NCBI RefSeq assembly: GCF_001988955.1 | Contig: NZ_CP014263.1 | Coordinates: 310,001 to 374,000 of the forward strand | DNA from: Spirosoma montaniterrae | Lineage (GTDB): Bacteria > Bacteroidota > Bacteroidia > Cytophagales > Spirosomataceae | DNA length: 64,000 nucleotides | Direction of reading: 5' to 3' | Shown: positions 55,430 to 64,000 of the stretch, piece after piece | How positions within the stretch are numbered: the stretch's first letter is position 1 | Layout of the letters: each line of letters begins with the position of its first letter | The notes under the pieces: generated by a model | What the model saw: the letters and a program-made list of their open reading frames with translations, nothing else | Database searches by the model: none | Told to the model about the DNA's origin: nothing | Made by a program: the position numbers and the translations under genes

Positions 55430-55924
55430 TATGACCAAAGTTGTCAGGCAGGTACTTGAGGCCCGACGACGGCTTTGGCCCCTAATCCATAACAAGCTTC
55501 TATCACTGGTTTTGTCCATCAGTTCGTGTGTCGACTGACGGCTTTGCTATGCTCGTCAAATCGGTTGATTCTGTTTAATCAGTTGTACCCGGCTACAGTT
55601 GGCATAGTTTTCGCTATCCTCAGGCCGCTGTGAATCATAGGTCGTCAAGCAGGTATAGGCACGTCTGGTGGGCAAACTCGTTCAGGTGTTCAATCAAATA
55701 ATACCTCTTTGTGATTCGAAAAATGCACATTTAGGCCGACTTGGCGGTCGTGTACCCCGTGAACTCGTGATTTGGCATAGTTTTAGTTAATTTTTGACAG
55801 AGGAAGATAGCCTAAAAGCTGAAAAATTTATTCGTGACTCATTCATAACGAAAGGGTCTGAATAATCGCACTTTGTGCGTAGGCTATTTCTTTAAAAAGT
55901 GTGTCGCTCCAAATCAAGTTGCAG

Positions 55925-58900
55925 ATGAACGTATTTTCTACGCTACGCAAAAAGTATCTTGAGACTCAGAACGCTCGGTTCGGGGTTTTCTCGAAGCCCG
56001 CAACAGGTGAGCGCAATCGGTCGATTGTGCCGCTGGTTGGGCAGTTTATCCACTATTTTCTGCACCTGATTCAAGACGGGTTTTCTACGACGCCTGCTGT
56101 TTTAGCGGATGCTACACCCTCAACTCCATTTTCATCTGAGCCGGTTTTTAAGTGGCAAACGAAGCAGGAGGGTAGGCGGACAAGAGGTGAACCACCCGAT
56201 TTTGTTGATACCGGCCCACCCAAGAGCCATTATCAATCGTTTCAGGAGATTCTTACTTCTTTCTATCAACATCCAATGAATGAACATTTTTTACTAAGCA
56301 AATCACCTCACGAGTCCATTTATCGGGCAGATACCGATTCGGGTGGTGAGCCAGTCAGTCAGACCAGCCCGCCATTGGTGAGGAGCAGCCTATCAGAGCT
56401 GCTGTTACCGTTTGTCGGCTGCATTGCCAGAGCCATGCAGCCAGGTGGGCGAAGTGTTGGAGCTGTAGTCGCATTGCTGCTGCTGTGGCTGGCTGCTCCG
56501 CTGGCAATGGCCCAAACACCAACCACAGTCGACTTAAGCCTGACCAAAAGTGTCAGTAAGCAGAATCCAACTATTGGTGAGGTTATTACGTATACGGTGG
56601 TTGTGGAAAACAGTCCCACGTCAACCACAGCTACCAATGTTGTTGTAACCGATCAGTTATTGGCCGATGGAGCTACCTACGTACCGAACTCAGCTTCGGT
56701 GTCGAGTGGTACGTTTACGCCGGGGGCATCGGGAACGCTGGTGACAAGCACCTGGAACATTCCATCGATTGCGCCGGGTGTATCAACTACCTTGACGTTT
56801 CAGGCGACCGTAAAGGCGCGGGGTGTCTGGTTCAACACGGCTGAGGTAACAGCCGTTGACCAAGCCGACGCTGACTCTCCTGAGATTGGAAACGTTTACG
56901 AAGACGATTACGCTGCGGTATGCTTCGCTATACCAATTTTGTGGTATGCTGGTGACGAATACACGGTTTCTGTACCGGCAGGGTATGATCAGATTGTTTG
57001 GTATCGCGATAATCAGCCAATCAGCGCGTCGGCCACTTCTGCATCTATCGCCGTTGTTAATCAGGATAACTCGCTGACCATTAAGGCAACGGGCGTTTAT
57101 CGTTTTGTAACCTTTAAAAATGGTTGCGAATCATCGAACTGCTGTAATATCGAGTTGATCCCAGGACCGCTTGCGGGCTTGGGCGATTATGTTTGGGCTG
57201 ATATTAATGGTAATGGTCAGCAGGATACGGGTGAGCCGCCCATTCCGGGCGTAGTTGTTACGCTTTATCTGAATGGCAGTGCGACCAGCACAACGGCTAT
57301 CACCGATGCCAACGGTCTGTACAGCTTTACGGGTCTGACGCCGGGCAGCAGTAATAGCTACGCGGTGGGTTTTACCACGCCTTCGGGCTTCACGGCTACG
57401 CTGGCTAATCAGGGTAATGATGCTACCGACAGCGATCCGGTGAATGGTATCACTCAAAGCGTCACGCTGGCAGCCAGCGAGTATAATCCAACACTGGATG
57501 CGGGCTTCCTGCCATTTTATGATGTAGGTATTGCGAAAGCCGTACTGAATCGTAAAGGTAGCTATCTGCCGGGCGATCAGATTACATATGAGCTGACAGT
57601 AACCAACAACTCAGCTTTCCCGGTATATAACGTACAGGTAAACGATCAGATGCCAGTGGGCGTGAGCTTCGTGAGCAGTGGCAACGGTCTCGTTAGCAGC
57701 GGTCCGAACTCAACCTCGACTACCATTGCTGGTCCATTAAATGCCGGAGCAAGTGTTTCGCTCACCTACGTAGCGCAAATTAGCCAGAGCTACTCGGCTA
57801 CCAGCGTTACGAACGTAGCTGTTGTGGGTCCCTTTACCTCGACTTCGAACGTAGACGGTTTCCGCCCGACGGATTCTAATCCAAACAACAACACAGCTAC
57901 AGCGACGGTGCCGGTTGGCAACTTTGCTTCACTTGGCGACTTTGTTTGGGCCGACCTGAACGCTAATGGTCAGCAGGATGCGGGAGAGCCGGGCATTCCG
58001 GGTGTAGTAGTAACACTCTACGTTAACGGTCAGCCAACGTCTACCACGACGTTGACCGATGCTACGGGATTCTACAGCTTCACGGGCCTGACGCCGGGTA
58101 ACAGTTTCTCTTATAGTGTAGGCTTTGGTACACCATCGGGTATGACGGCCACGCAGGCTAATCAGGGCAATGATGCCACCGATAGCGATGCTGTCAACGG
58201 ATTGACTCAGAGCATCACGCTGGCCTCGGGCGAGAACAACCCAACGCTGGATGCGGGCTTCCTGCCACCCTTTGATGTGGGTATTGCCAAAACGGTAGTG
58301 AATCAACGTTCGTCGTATCTGCCGGGCGATCAGATTACATATCAGTTGGCAGTGACGAACAACTCGGCTTATCCGGTTTATAACGTTGTTGTCAATGATC
58401 TGCTGCCACCGAACACTACCTTCGTTGAAGGTACGGGCTTTACGGCTTCGGGTGCCAACTCGGTAAGTGCGGTGATTGCCGGGCCACTGACGGCTTCGGG
58501 TACGCTCGGATCAAGCACGAGTTTAACGCTCACGCTTCAGCTTAGCAATCCGTATCCGTTTACCAGCGTAACGAACGTGGCAGTTGTAACGCCGTTCACC
58601 TCGGTGAGCAATACGGATGGCTATAAACCAAGAGATACCAACCCGGCTAATAACACGGCTACGGTAACGGTGCCGGTAATCAGCCCTGACTTGGTTGTTA
58701 CGGTTGTACCGCCTGTATGTAATACGGCAACAAATAATTATACGACAACCGGTACTGTTTCGCTGACCAACACCCAGGCGGGTACGCTGGTCATCACCGA
58801 CAATGGTACGGTTGTGTACAGCCAGACGATTGCCGCCGGAACTACGTCGGTTCCGTTCACGCTGACCGGCGTGAGCAACGGGCCAGCCAGCCGCACGGTA

Positions 58901-61900
58901 ATTGCGTCGGTGGTAAATGGGCTGACAGTGACCAGTAACACGACTTACAGTGTGCCGGAATCCTGTACGAAGGTTAGCTGTCCGCAGGACTTTAGTCTGA
59001 CAGTTTCGAGTAACAGCACGATCTGTAATGGCGAAAGCGTAACGCTCGTGGCTTCGTCGCCGGTGCCGGGTGCCAAAATCTGCTGGTATCTGACGCCAAC
59101 AGACGGTCAGGCTCTGGTAACGCTCGACAGTGGTCAGCCGTTTGCCGTGACGATCACTTCGTCGGATACGTTCTATGCAGAAGCCGTTACGATTATTGAT
59201 GGCGTAACCTGTGTGAGTGGCCGCAAGCCCGTACATGTTATGGTAACGACCATCCCGACGCCGATTTGCCTTGGAAACATTCGGAATGTGTGCCCAAGCC
59301 GCACGGTTGATCTGACGAAAATTCAGATTACCAATAGCGAGACCATCTACAGCTATGAATGGTACACCAGCATCGACCGCGCTCAGGGTACGCAGGTAAC
59401 CAACCTGACAGCAGTGGGAGCCGGTACATATTACCTGTTCGCCAAACTGGGACGTTGCTACAGCAATCCGTCGGTAACAACCGTTGAAATTGTTGACTGC
59501 AACTGCCAGAATGTAGCGGGCGTAAACGTTGGGCCGGGTGTTTCGGTCTGCGAAGGCCAACCGGTTTCGCTCACCGCCGTACTAACGGGTTCGGCAACGA
59601 GCGTCGTATGGTCAACGAGTGGTACGGGTACGTTCAGTAATCCGAACAGCCCGATAACGACCTACACGCCATCGGCGCAGGATATTACTAATGGCTCGGT
59701 GTTGCTGACCGCAACTACCAACGACCCGGATGGCAGTGGTATTTGTCAGGCAGCAACCAGTTCGCTGATTGCGACCATCAACGCCCGCCCGAAAGCTCCA
59801 ATCAATCTGACCTGCGCCGATTCGCTGGTTTGCCAGGGGCAAAGCACGAAAGTGTTTGCACTGGTAGTGAATGGCAACAATCAGGTTATGCCAGGCGTGA
59901 AAATCAACTGGTACGATCAGACCAACAAATTAGTTGGAACGGTCGATAACGGAGCACCGCTCGTTATCACACCTTCCGTATCGGGTCAGGTTGTTTACAC
60001 TGCCGAAGCCGTGAGTGCCGATAACTGCATTAGCCCACGGAGTTCGCTGACCATTACGGTAGGTACGTGTCTGGCTGATCTGGCAGTTGTGAAGAAGGTA
60101 GTATCGGCTGGCCCGTACAAACTCGGTCAAAAGATCACCTACTCGATAACGGCCAGCAACAACGGTCCAATAACGGGAACCGATGTGACAGTGAGCGACG
60201 TGATGCCGTCGAACCTCTCGTTTGTCAGCGCAACCCCAGCCAGCGAATACAACGCGGCTACCGGTGTCTGGACGATAGGTACGCTGACGAAAGGTTCGGA
60301 CCGGAGCCTGTTGATAGAAGCTACGATTAACTCGGCGGGTTCGATTCTGAATACGGCTATTATCGGCGGCTCGAACAATGATCCGAAACGTTCGCAAAAC
60401 GATACGTCCTCTGTTCGCATCGATGTGGGTGAGTGTGTCGTGAAAGCTCCACACATTGAATGCGCCGTAACCGACATCTGCGTCGATGGCTCTACGAAGC
60501 TGACGGCCAGTGGTTGCGAAGGTGGCGTTGTTCATTGGTCAGATGGGCAGACGGGCGTATCGGTTGACGTTAGCCCAAAAGTAACGACCACTTATACGGC
60601 AAGTTGCGTACTGGGCCGGAGCTGCGTAAGCCCTGCTTCAAACGCCATCACGATCCGCGTGATTACGCCAACGATTCCGACAATTACCGCTACAGCAGAC
60701 AAAGTTTGCCCAGGCGCGTCGGTAACACTGACCGCAGGCTACTGCGAGGGTACGGTTGAATGGTCGGAAGGGGCACAAACGGGTTCGTTCATCGTTGTGC
60801 AGCCATACACCAAAACGACCTACACCGCACAGTGCCGCGTGGGTAACTGCCCCGGCAAACCGGCAACCAAAACGATTGATATCGCTACGGACCTGCCCAC
60901 GCCGACAATTGTATGCAGCACAAGTGTAGTTTGCCCCGGCGAATCGGTAACGCTCACGGTTGAGAACTGTGTGGGTACGCCGGTCTGGAGCAGCACCACA
61001 CAAACAACGGGCAGCATCGTGGTATTCCCGACGGTAGGCAACAACACCTACACGGTATACTGCACCAACGGCGTGTGCCGCAGCAAACCATCGAAAGAAT
61101 ATGTAATCGAAGTTACCGAACCGAAAGTGCCGACTGTTACGGCCAGTGCCGATTCGATCTGCGCCGGTCAGCCAGTAACGCTCACGGCTACAGGGTGTAA
61201 CGGGACGGTTCAGTGGAACGTGACGGGTCGGAATGGTCAGATTATGACTGGTTCGATTATCACGGTGAATCCGCGCGAAAGCATCAGCTACTATGCACAG
61301 TGCAAATACCGCTCGTGCATCAGCGATCCGTCGAACGCCGTACCGATTACGGTAGTATCGCCACAGGCACCTGACATTGCCATCCGTCCGGCCAAAACCG
61401 TGTTCTGTAGCGGTGAGAGCCTGACCTTAACGGCTGAAGGTTGCAATGGTGGTACGATCTGCTGGCACGCTGGTAATACGATGATTGGCACGGGTGCCAG
61501 CATGAGCCAGATTGCGACGGTCGCCACGGAATACTATGCAGTCTGCAAAATGGGTAGCTGTGAAAGCGATCCATCGTTGAAGATCAAAATTTCGGTGAAC
61601 ACCACGCCAGGTCCTGCGCCGACCGTTATGGCCTCAGCAACCTCGGTTTGTGAAGGCGGTGTAGTATCGCTGTCGGCAATGAACTGCAACGGTAATGTAA
61701 AATGGAGCGACGGCCAGATGGGCAATGTGGTATCGGTAACGGCAACGGCATCGAACAACGAGTTCTACGCTGTCTGCACACCAACCAGCGGTACGGCTTG
61801 CGGTAGTTCGCGCTCGAAAGTGATTCGGGTGAACGTAACGCCAGCTCCGACACCAACGGTGACGTGCAGCACGGGTGAGATTTGCCCCGGCGAGTCGGTA

Positions 61901-64000
61901 ACGCTCACGGTTAATAATTGCGCCGGTACGCCGTACTGGAGCACAGGCGAAACGGCCAAGACGACCATCGTGGTATCGCCAACAGCTACGACGCCCTATA
62001 CGGTGTATTGCCAGGATGGTGTTTGCCGCAGTGCAACCTCGAAAGAGTATACCATCAAGGTGACGCCGGTACCGGCACCAACCATTGTGGCTTCGGCTAC
62101 GGTTGTTGAGCCGGGTGGAACGATCTCGCTATCGGCTATTGGCTGTGTGGGTGAGGTTATCTGGAACGCCAACGATGTCAACGGTAACAATAAAGGCGAA
62201 GTAATTGTAGTGCGGCCAGAAGGCACGCAGACGTACTACGCACAGTGTCGCTATCGGACATGTCTCAGTGACCCATCGATCACCATCGTAGTGAATCCGG
62301 GCAACTGCATCGCCGATGCTGGCTCGCTGACGGCAGTTAATACGAATGTATGCGCTGGAACAGCCACCTCAGTAACGCTTGACGCTACGCCAAACGGCGG
62401 TCTGGTGAAACCGGAAGGCTACTCGGTGCTGTATGTCCTGACGAAAGGCGATGGGCTGGTAATTCAGCAAACGAGCGCAACACCATCGTTTACGGTAGCT
62501 GCCACAGCCGGTAACTACACCATCCATACACTGGTGTACAATGCCAACGCAGGCGACAAAAACTACCTCGATCTGTCGGGCGTAGTGCCAGGTGTGACGA
62601 CGGGTGCCGACGTGCTGAAACTCATTGCCGACCGCAAGGTATGCGCCGACCTCGACGCTGCCGGTGCTAAGGTGAACGTGAAGATTGTGGCTCCGCCAAC
62701 GCTCGCGTCCCTGCCATCACTAACGGTTTGTGCCGGTTCGAGCGTAACGCTCACGGCTGCGGGCTGCGACGGTGGCACGGTAACGTGGTCTGACAAGTCA
62801 ACGGGTGCATCGATTGTGCGCACGGTGAACAGCAACCTGTTCCTGACGGCAGTCTGTACCATCGACGGTTGCACCAGCCAGCCTTCGGCAGGTCTCAACG
62901 TAGCAATCGCTACCTACGAGATTCCGACCATTGCGGTCGATAAGCCGGTCATCTGCACAGGTGAAACTGTATCGCTGACGGCAACAGGCTGCAACGGTGG
63001 TACATACGTCTGGTCTGATCCGGCCAGCACCACTGGTTCGGTACTGACCGTGACACCGCAGGAGACGTCGCAATACCGCGTGAAGTGTATGATTGGTCAG
63101 TGCGTAAGCGACTGGTCGGCTTCTAACACCATCACGGTGGGTACGCCACAGGCTCCGACGGTTGCCATTGCCGGATCAGCGCAGGCCAGCACCACGCTGT
63201 GCTTCGGCTCGCCAGTTACGCTGGTGGCGGAAGGTTGTCCGCAAGGCAGCTACGTAACCTGGTCGAATCAGCAGGTAGGTACGTCGATCACGATCACGCC
63301 AAGCCAGAGCGGAACCTATACGGCCCAGTGCTGCACCTCGAACAATTGTAAGAGTGTGCCGTCGAGAGTCATTGCGGTAACGGTGCTGCCGAAAGTACAG
63401 CAGCCGACAGTGGCAGACAGGACAAACACTTGTCCGTTCAATACGGTAGACCTGACTACGGCAGTAGTGGGCCGCGTATCAACTGTCGGTGGCATGTTCG
63501 AATTCTACACGAGCGAGACGCTGAATAGTGAATCGAAAGTGGCGAATCCGGCGGCTGTCGGCACGGGAACCTACTACGTGATTGAGAAGACGGTGGATGG
63601 TTGCACCAGCCTGCCGGTTGTCATTCATGTACGGATTACCAACTGTACTGAGCAGACGCCCTGCGACGAGAAGAATCCGGCCACTGCGGATGCTGGTACG
63701 GATGCCAGCATCTGCGCAGCCAAAACGTATCAGTTAGCTGGTAAGATGGGTGGTTCGGGCAAAACGGCTCAGTGGACCACCAGTGGCACGGGTAAGTTTG
63801 ACGATCCGTTCGCGCTTAACGCTATTTACACCGCCAGTTTGAATGATATTCTGGCGGGTAAAGTAACGCTGACGCTCTCGGTAAGCACAAATAACACGGC
63901 CTGCCCGGTAGCGAAAGACCAGATGGAACTGACCATCAACGGTGGCAAAACCGTTCCGACGATTAGCCCGAATGGGTCAATCAGTCTGTGCTTCGGCGAC
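55925..64000 (+). CDS. giant secreted DUF11/SdrD-like/Ig-like repeat protein (3' end outside window)
   Basis: An open frame of 2,692 codons from ATG 55925 to the window edge without a stop. Residues 1-170 are a soluble extension; a signal-peptide-like segment follows (GAVVALLLLWLAAPLAMAQ, 56461-56517), and ATG 56435 is an alternative start. After it come DUF11-like domains (about 56521-56850, 57518-57915, 58270-58680, 60074-60425), two SdrD-B-like domains (LGDYVWADINGNGQQD near 57180 and LGDFVWADLNANGQQD near 57940) and at least eleven cysteine-rich Ig-like units of about 78 residues from 60450 to 63390 (CxGxxVTLTAxGC...TYxAQC...CxSxPS). The layout is that of Bacteroidota type IX-secreted adhesins; the sorting domain would lie beyond the window. 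Confidence 0.85.
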   Translation, partial: MNVFSTLRKKYLETQNARFGVFSKPATGERNRSIVPLVGQFIHYFLHLIQDGFSTTPAVLADATPSTPFSSEPVFKWQTKQEGRRTRGEPPDFVDTGPPKSHYQSFQEILTSFYQHPMNEHFLLSKSPHESIYRADTDSGGEPVSQTSPPLVRSSLSELLLPFVGCIARAMQPGGRSVGAVVALLLLWLAAPLAMAQTPTTVDLSLTKSVSKQNPTIGEVITYTVVVENSPTSTTATNVVVTDQLLADGATYVPNSASVSSGTFTPGASGTLVTSTWNIPSIAPGVSTTLTFQATVKARGVWFNTAEVTAVDQADADSPEIGNVYEDDYAAVCFAIPILWYAGDEYTVSVPAGYDQIVWYRDNQPISASATSASIAVVNQDNSLTIKATGVYRFVTFKNGCESSNCCNIELIPGPLAGLGDYVWADINGNGQQDTGEPPIPGVVVTLYLNGSATSTTAITDANGLYSFTGLTPGSSNSYAVGFTTPSGFTATLANQGNDATDSDPVNGITQSVTLAASEYNPTLDAGFLPFYDVGIAKAVLNRKGSYLPGDQITYELTVTNNSAFPVYNVQVNDQMPVGVSFVSSGNGLVSSGPNSTSTTIAGPLNAGASVSLTYVAQISQSYSATSVTNVAVVGPFTSTSNVDGFRPTDSNPNNNTATATVPVGNFASLGDFVWADLNANGQQDAGEPGIPGVVVTLYVNGQPTSTTTLTDATGFYSFTGLTPGNSFSYSVGFGTPSGMTATQANQGNDATDSDAVNGLTQSITLASGENNPTLDAGFLPPFDVGIAKTVVNQRSSYLPGDQITYQLAVTNNSAYPVYNVVVNDLLPPNTTFVEGTGFTASGANSVSAVIAGPLTASGTLGSSTSLTLTLQLSNPYPFTSVTNVAVVTPFTSVSNTDGYKPRDTNPANNTATVTVPVISPDLVVTVVPPVCNTATNNYTTTGTVSLTNTQAGTLVITDNGTVVYSQTIAAGTTSVPFTLTGVSNGPASRTVIASVVNGLTVTSNTTYSVPESCTKVSCPQDFSLTVSSNSTICNGESVTLVASSPVPGAKICWYLTPTDGQALVTLDSGQPFAVTITSSDTFYAEAVTIIDGVTCVSGRKPVHVMVTTIPTPICLGNIRNVCPSRTVDLTKIQITNSETIYSYEWYTSIDRAQGTQVTNLTAVGAGTYYLFAKLGRCYSNPSVTTVEIVDCNCQNVAGVNVGPGVSVCEGQPVSLTAVLTGSATSVVWSTSGTGTFSNPNSPITTYTPSAQDITNGSVLLTATTNDPDGSGICQAATSSLIATINARPKAPINLTCADSLVCQGQSTKVFALVVNGNNQVMPGVKINWYDQTNKLVGTVDNGAPLVITPSVSGQVVYTAEAVSADNCISPRSSLTITVGTCLADLAVVKKVVSAGPYKLGQKITYSITASNNGPITGTDVTVSDVMPSNLSFVSATPASEYNAATGVWTIGTLTKGSDRSLLIEATINSAGSILNTAIIGGSNNDPKRSQNDTSSVRIDVGECVVKAPHIECAVTDICVDGSTKLTASGCEGGVVHWSDGQTGVSVDVSPKVTTTYTASCVLGRSCVSPASNAITIRVITPTIPTITATADKVCPGASVTLTAGYCEGTVEWSEGAQTGSFIVVQPYTKTTYTAQCRVGNCPGKPATKTIDIATDLPTPTIVCSTSVVCPGESVTLTVENCVGTPVWSSTTQTTGSIVVFPTVGNNTYTVYCTNGVCRSKPSKEYVIEVTEPKVPTVTASADSICAGQPVTLTATGCNGTVQWNVTGRNGQIMTGSIITVNPRESISYYAQCKYRSCISDPSNAVPITVVSPQAPDIAIRPAKTVFCSGESLTLTAEGCNGGTICWHAGNTMIGTGASMSQIATVATEYYAVCKMGSCESDPSLKIKISVNTTPGPAPTVMASATSVCEGGVVSLSAMNCNGNVKWSDGQMGNVVSVTATASNNEFYAVCTPTSGTACGSSRSKVIRVNVTPAPTPTVTCSTGEICPGESVTLTVNNCAGTPYWSTGETAKTTIVVSPTATTPYTVYCQDGVCRSATSKEYTIKVTPVPAPTIVASATVVEPGGTISLSAIGCVGEVIWNANDVNGNNKGEVIVVRPEGTQTYYAQCRYRTCLSDPSITIVVNPGNCIADAGSLTAVNTNVCAGTATSVTLDATPNGGLVKPEGYSVLYVLTKGDGLVIQQTSATPSFTVAATAGNYTIHTLVYNANAGDKNYLDLSGVVPGVTTGADVLKLIADRKVCADLDAAGAKVNVKIVAPPTLASLPSLTVCAGSSVTLTAAGCDGGTVTWSDKSTGASIVRTVNSNLFLTAVCTIDGCTSQPSAGLNVAIATYEIPTIAVDKPVICTGETVSLTATGCNGGTYVWSDPASTTGSVLTVTPQETSQYRVKCMIGQCVSDWSASNTITVGTPQAPTVAIAGSAQASTTLCFGSPVTLVAEGCPQGSYVTWSNQQVGTSITITPSQSGTYTAQCCTSNNCKSVPSRVIAVTVLPKVQQPTVADRTNTCPFNTVDLTTAVVGRVSTVGGMFEFYTSETLNSESKVANPAAVGTGTYYVIEKTVDGCTSLPVVIHVRITNCTEQTPCDEKNPATADAGTDASICAAKTYQLAGKMGGSGKTAQWTTSGTGKFDDPFALNAIYTASLNDILAGKVTLTLSVSTNNTACPVAKDQMELTINGGKTVPTISPNGSISLCFGD

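Larger units (their letters stand above)
55308..55924. other. long intergenic region before the giant surface protein
   Basis: About 620 bp without a gene. It holds the terminator above, a 12-bp perfect dyad (55384-55395 with 55402-55413, arm GAATGGTAAATA) and a TATATTTG -7-like box at 55422-55429, nine bases after the dyad. From there to the ATG at 55925 is about 490 bp, a long leader if that promoter is used. No small ORF or RNA family was recognised in it. Confidence 0.6.

Noticed and set aside
58523..59560. 345-codon minus-strand frame opposite the giant surface protein
   Set aside because: Arises from the low-stop composition of threonine/valine/serine-rich repeats; no domain, and the plus frame is clearly coding.
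60450..63390. CRISPR-like repeat array
   Set aside because: The repeats are about 235 bp, protein-coding, in frame and diverged; no direct repeat/spacer pattern.

Overview
The window looks like chromosomal DNA of a Cytophagales bacterium (Bacteroidota), most like Spirosoma or a close relative. This is inferred from family content: TonB receptor with a carboxypeptidase-regulatory N-terminus, DUF4230, DUF4038 glycosidase, NtrC-type regulators next to FtsX-type ABC exporters, a giant DUF11/SdrD-like surface protein, sparse Shine-Dalgarno sites and occasional TAnnTTTG promoter -7 boxes. No rRNA, tRNA, CRISPR array, prophage or intact insertion sequence was seen.

Layout. 0.1-3.5 kb: two GT-C-like membrane proteins around a dolichyl-phosphate-mannose-synthase-like glycosyltransferase. 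3.4-9.2 kb, minus strand: a membrane protein, nuoB, a small secreted protein, nuoA, a beta-barrel protein, YqgE, DUF4230 and hemA. 9.6-15.2 kb: histidine kinase, lipoproteins, a LuxE-like protein and a sigma-54 response regulator without a DNA-binding domain. 15.3-20.5 kb: a GH2 beta-galactosidase divergent from an esterase; an MntA/HepT pair sits between a broken duplicate of the esterase 5' end and the intact esterase. 20.6-29.6 kb: one operon for a tripartite ABC efflux system (adaptor, TolC, ATPase, two permeases) plus an NtrC-type regulator and its kinase. 29.7-32.1 kb: a Tat-exported sugar isomerase-like protein and an apiosidase-like glycosidase. 32.1-33.3 kb: two tandem orphan CdiA-C-terminal-like nuclease domains. 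33.4-42.6 kb: frameshifted uvrB, acetyltransferase, DUF4177, sufB, DoxX, small membrane proteins, an M23 peptidase, a POT transporter and an SUI1-type factor. 42.6-49.3 kb: a probable operon of TonB receptor, outer-membrane barrel, two paralogous secreted repeat proteins and a LytS/LytR two-component pair. 49.5-55.3 kb: acetyltransferase, cytidylate kinase, FAD oxidoreductase and a TolB-like propeller/barrel protein. 55.9 kb to the edge: the first 2,692 codons of a giant secreted repeat protein, open at the window end.

The most unusual signal is not a gene. Long inverted repeats of several unrelated sequence families occupy gene junctions, repeatedly with the stop codon of the upstream gene inside one arm. 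Every internal junction of the efflux operon carries one, and at the adaptor/TolC junction the element has become the N-terminal codons (signal peptide) of TolC. Other points of interest are the MntA/HepT insertion in a duplicated esterase start, the tandem orphan nucleases with duplicated 3' hairpins, a one-base deletion in a G run of uvrB, a peptidase-like domain that has lost its metal-site motif, and the adhesin's roughly 170-residue extension before its signal peptide and its four-unit super-repeat.
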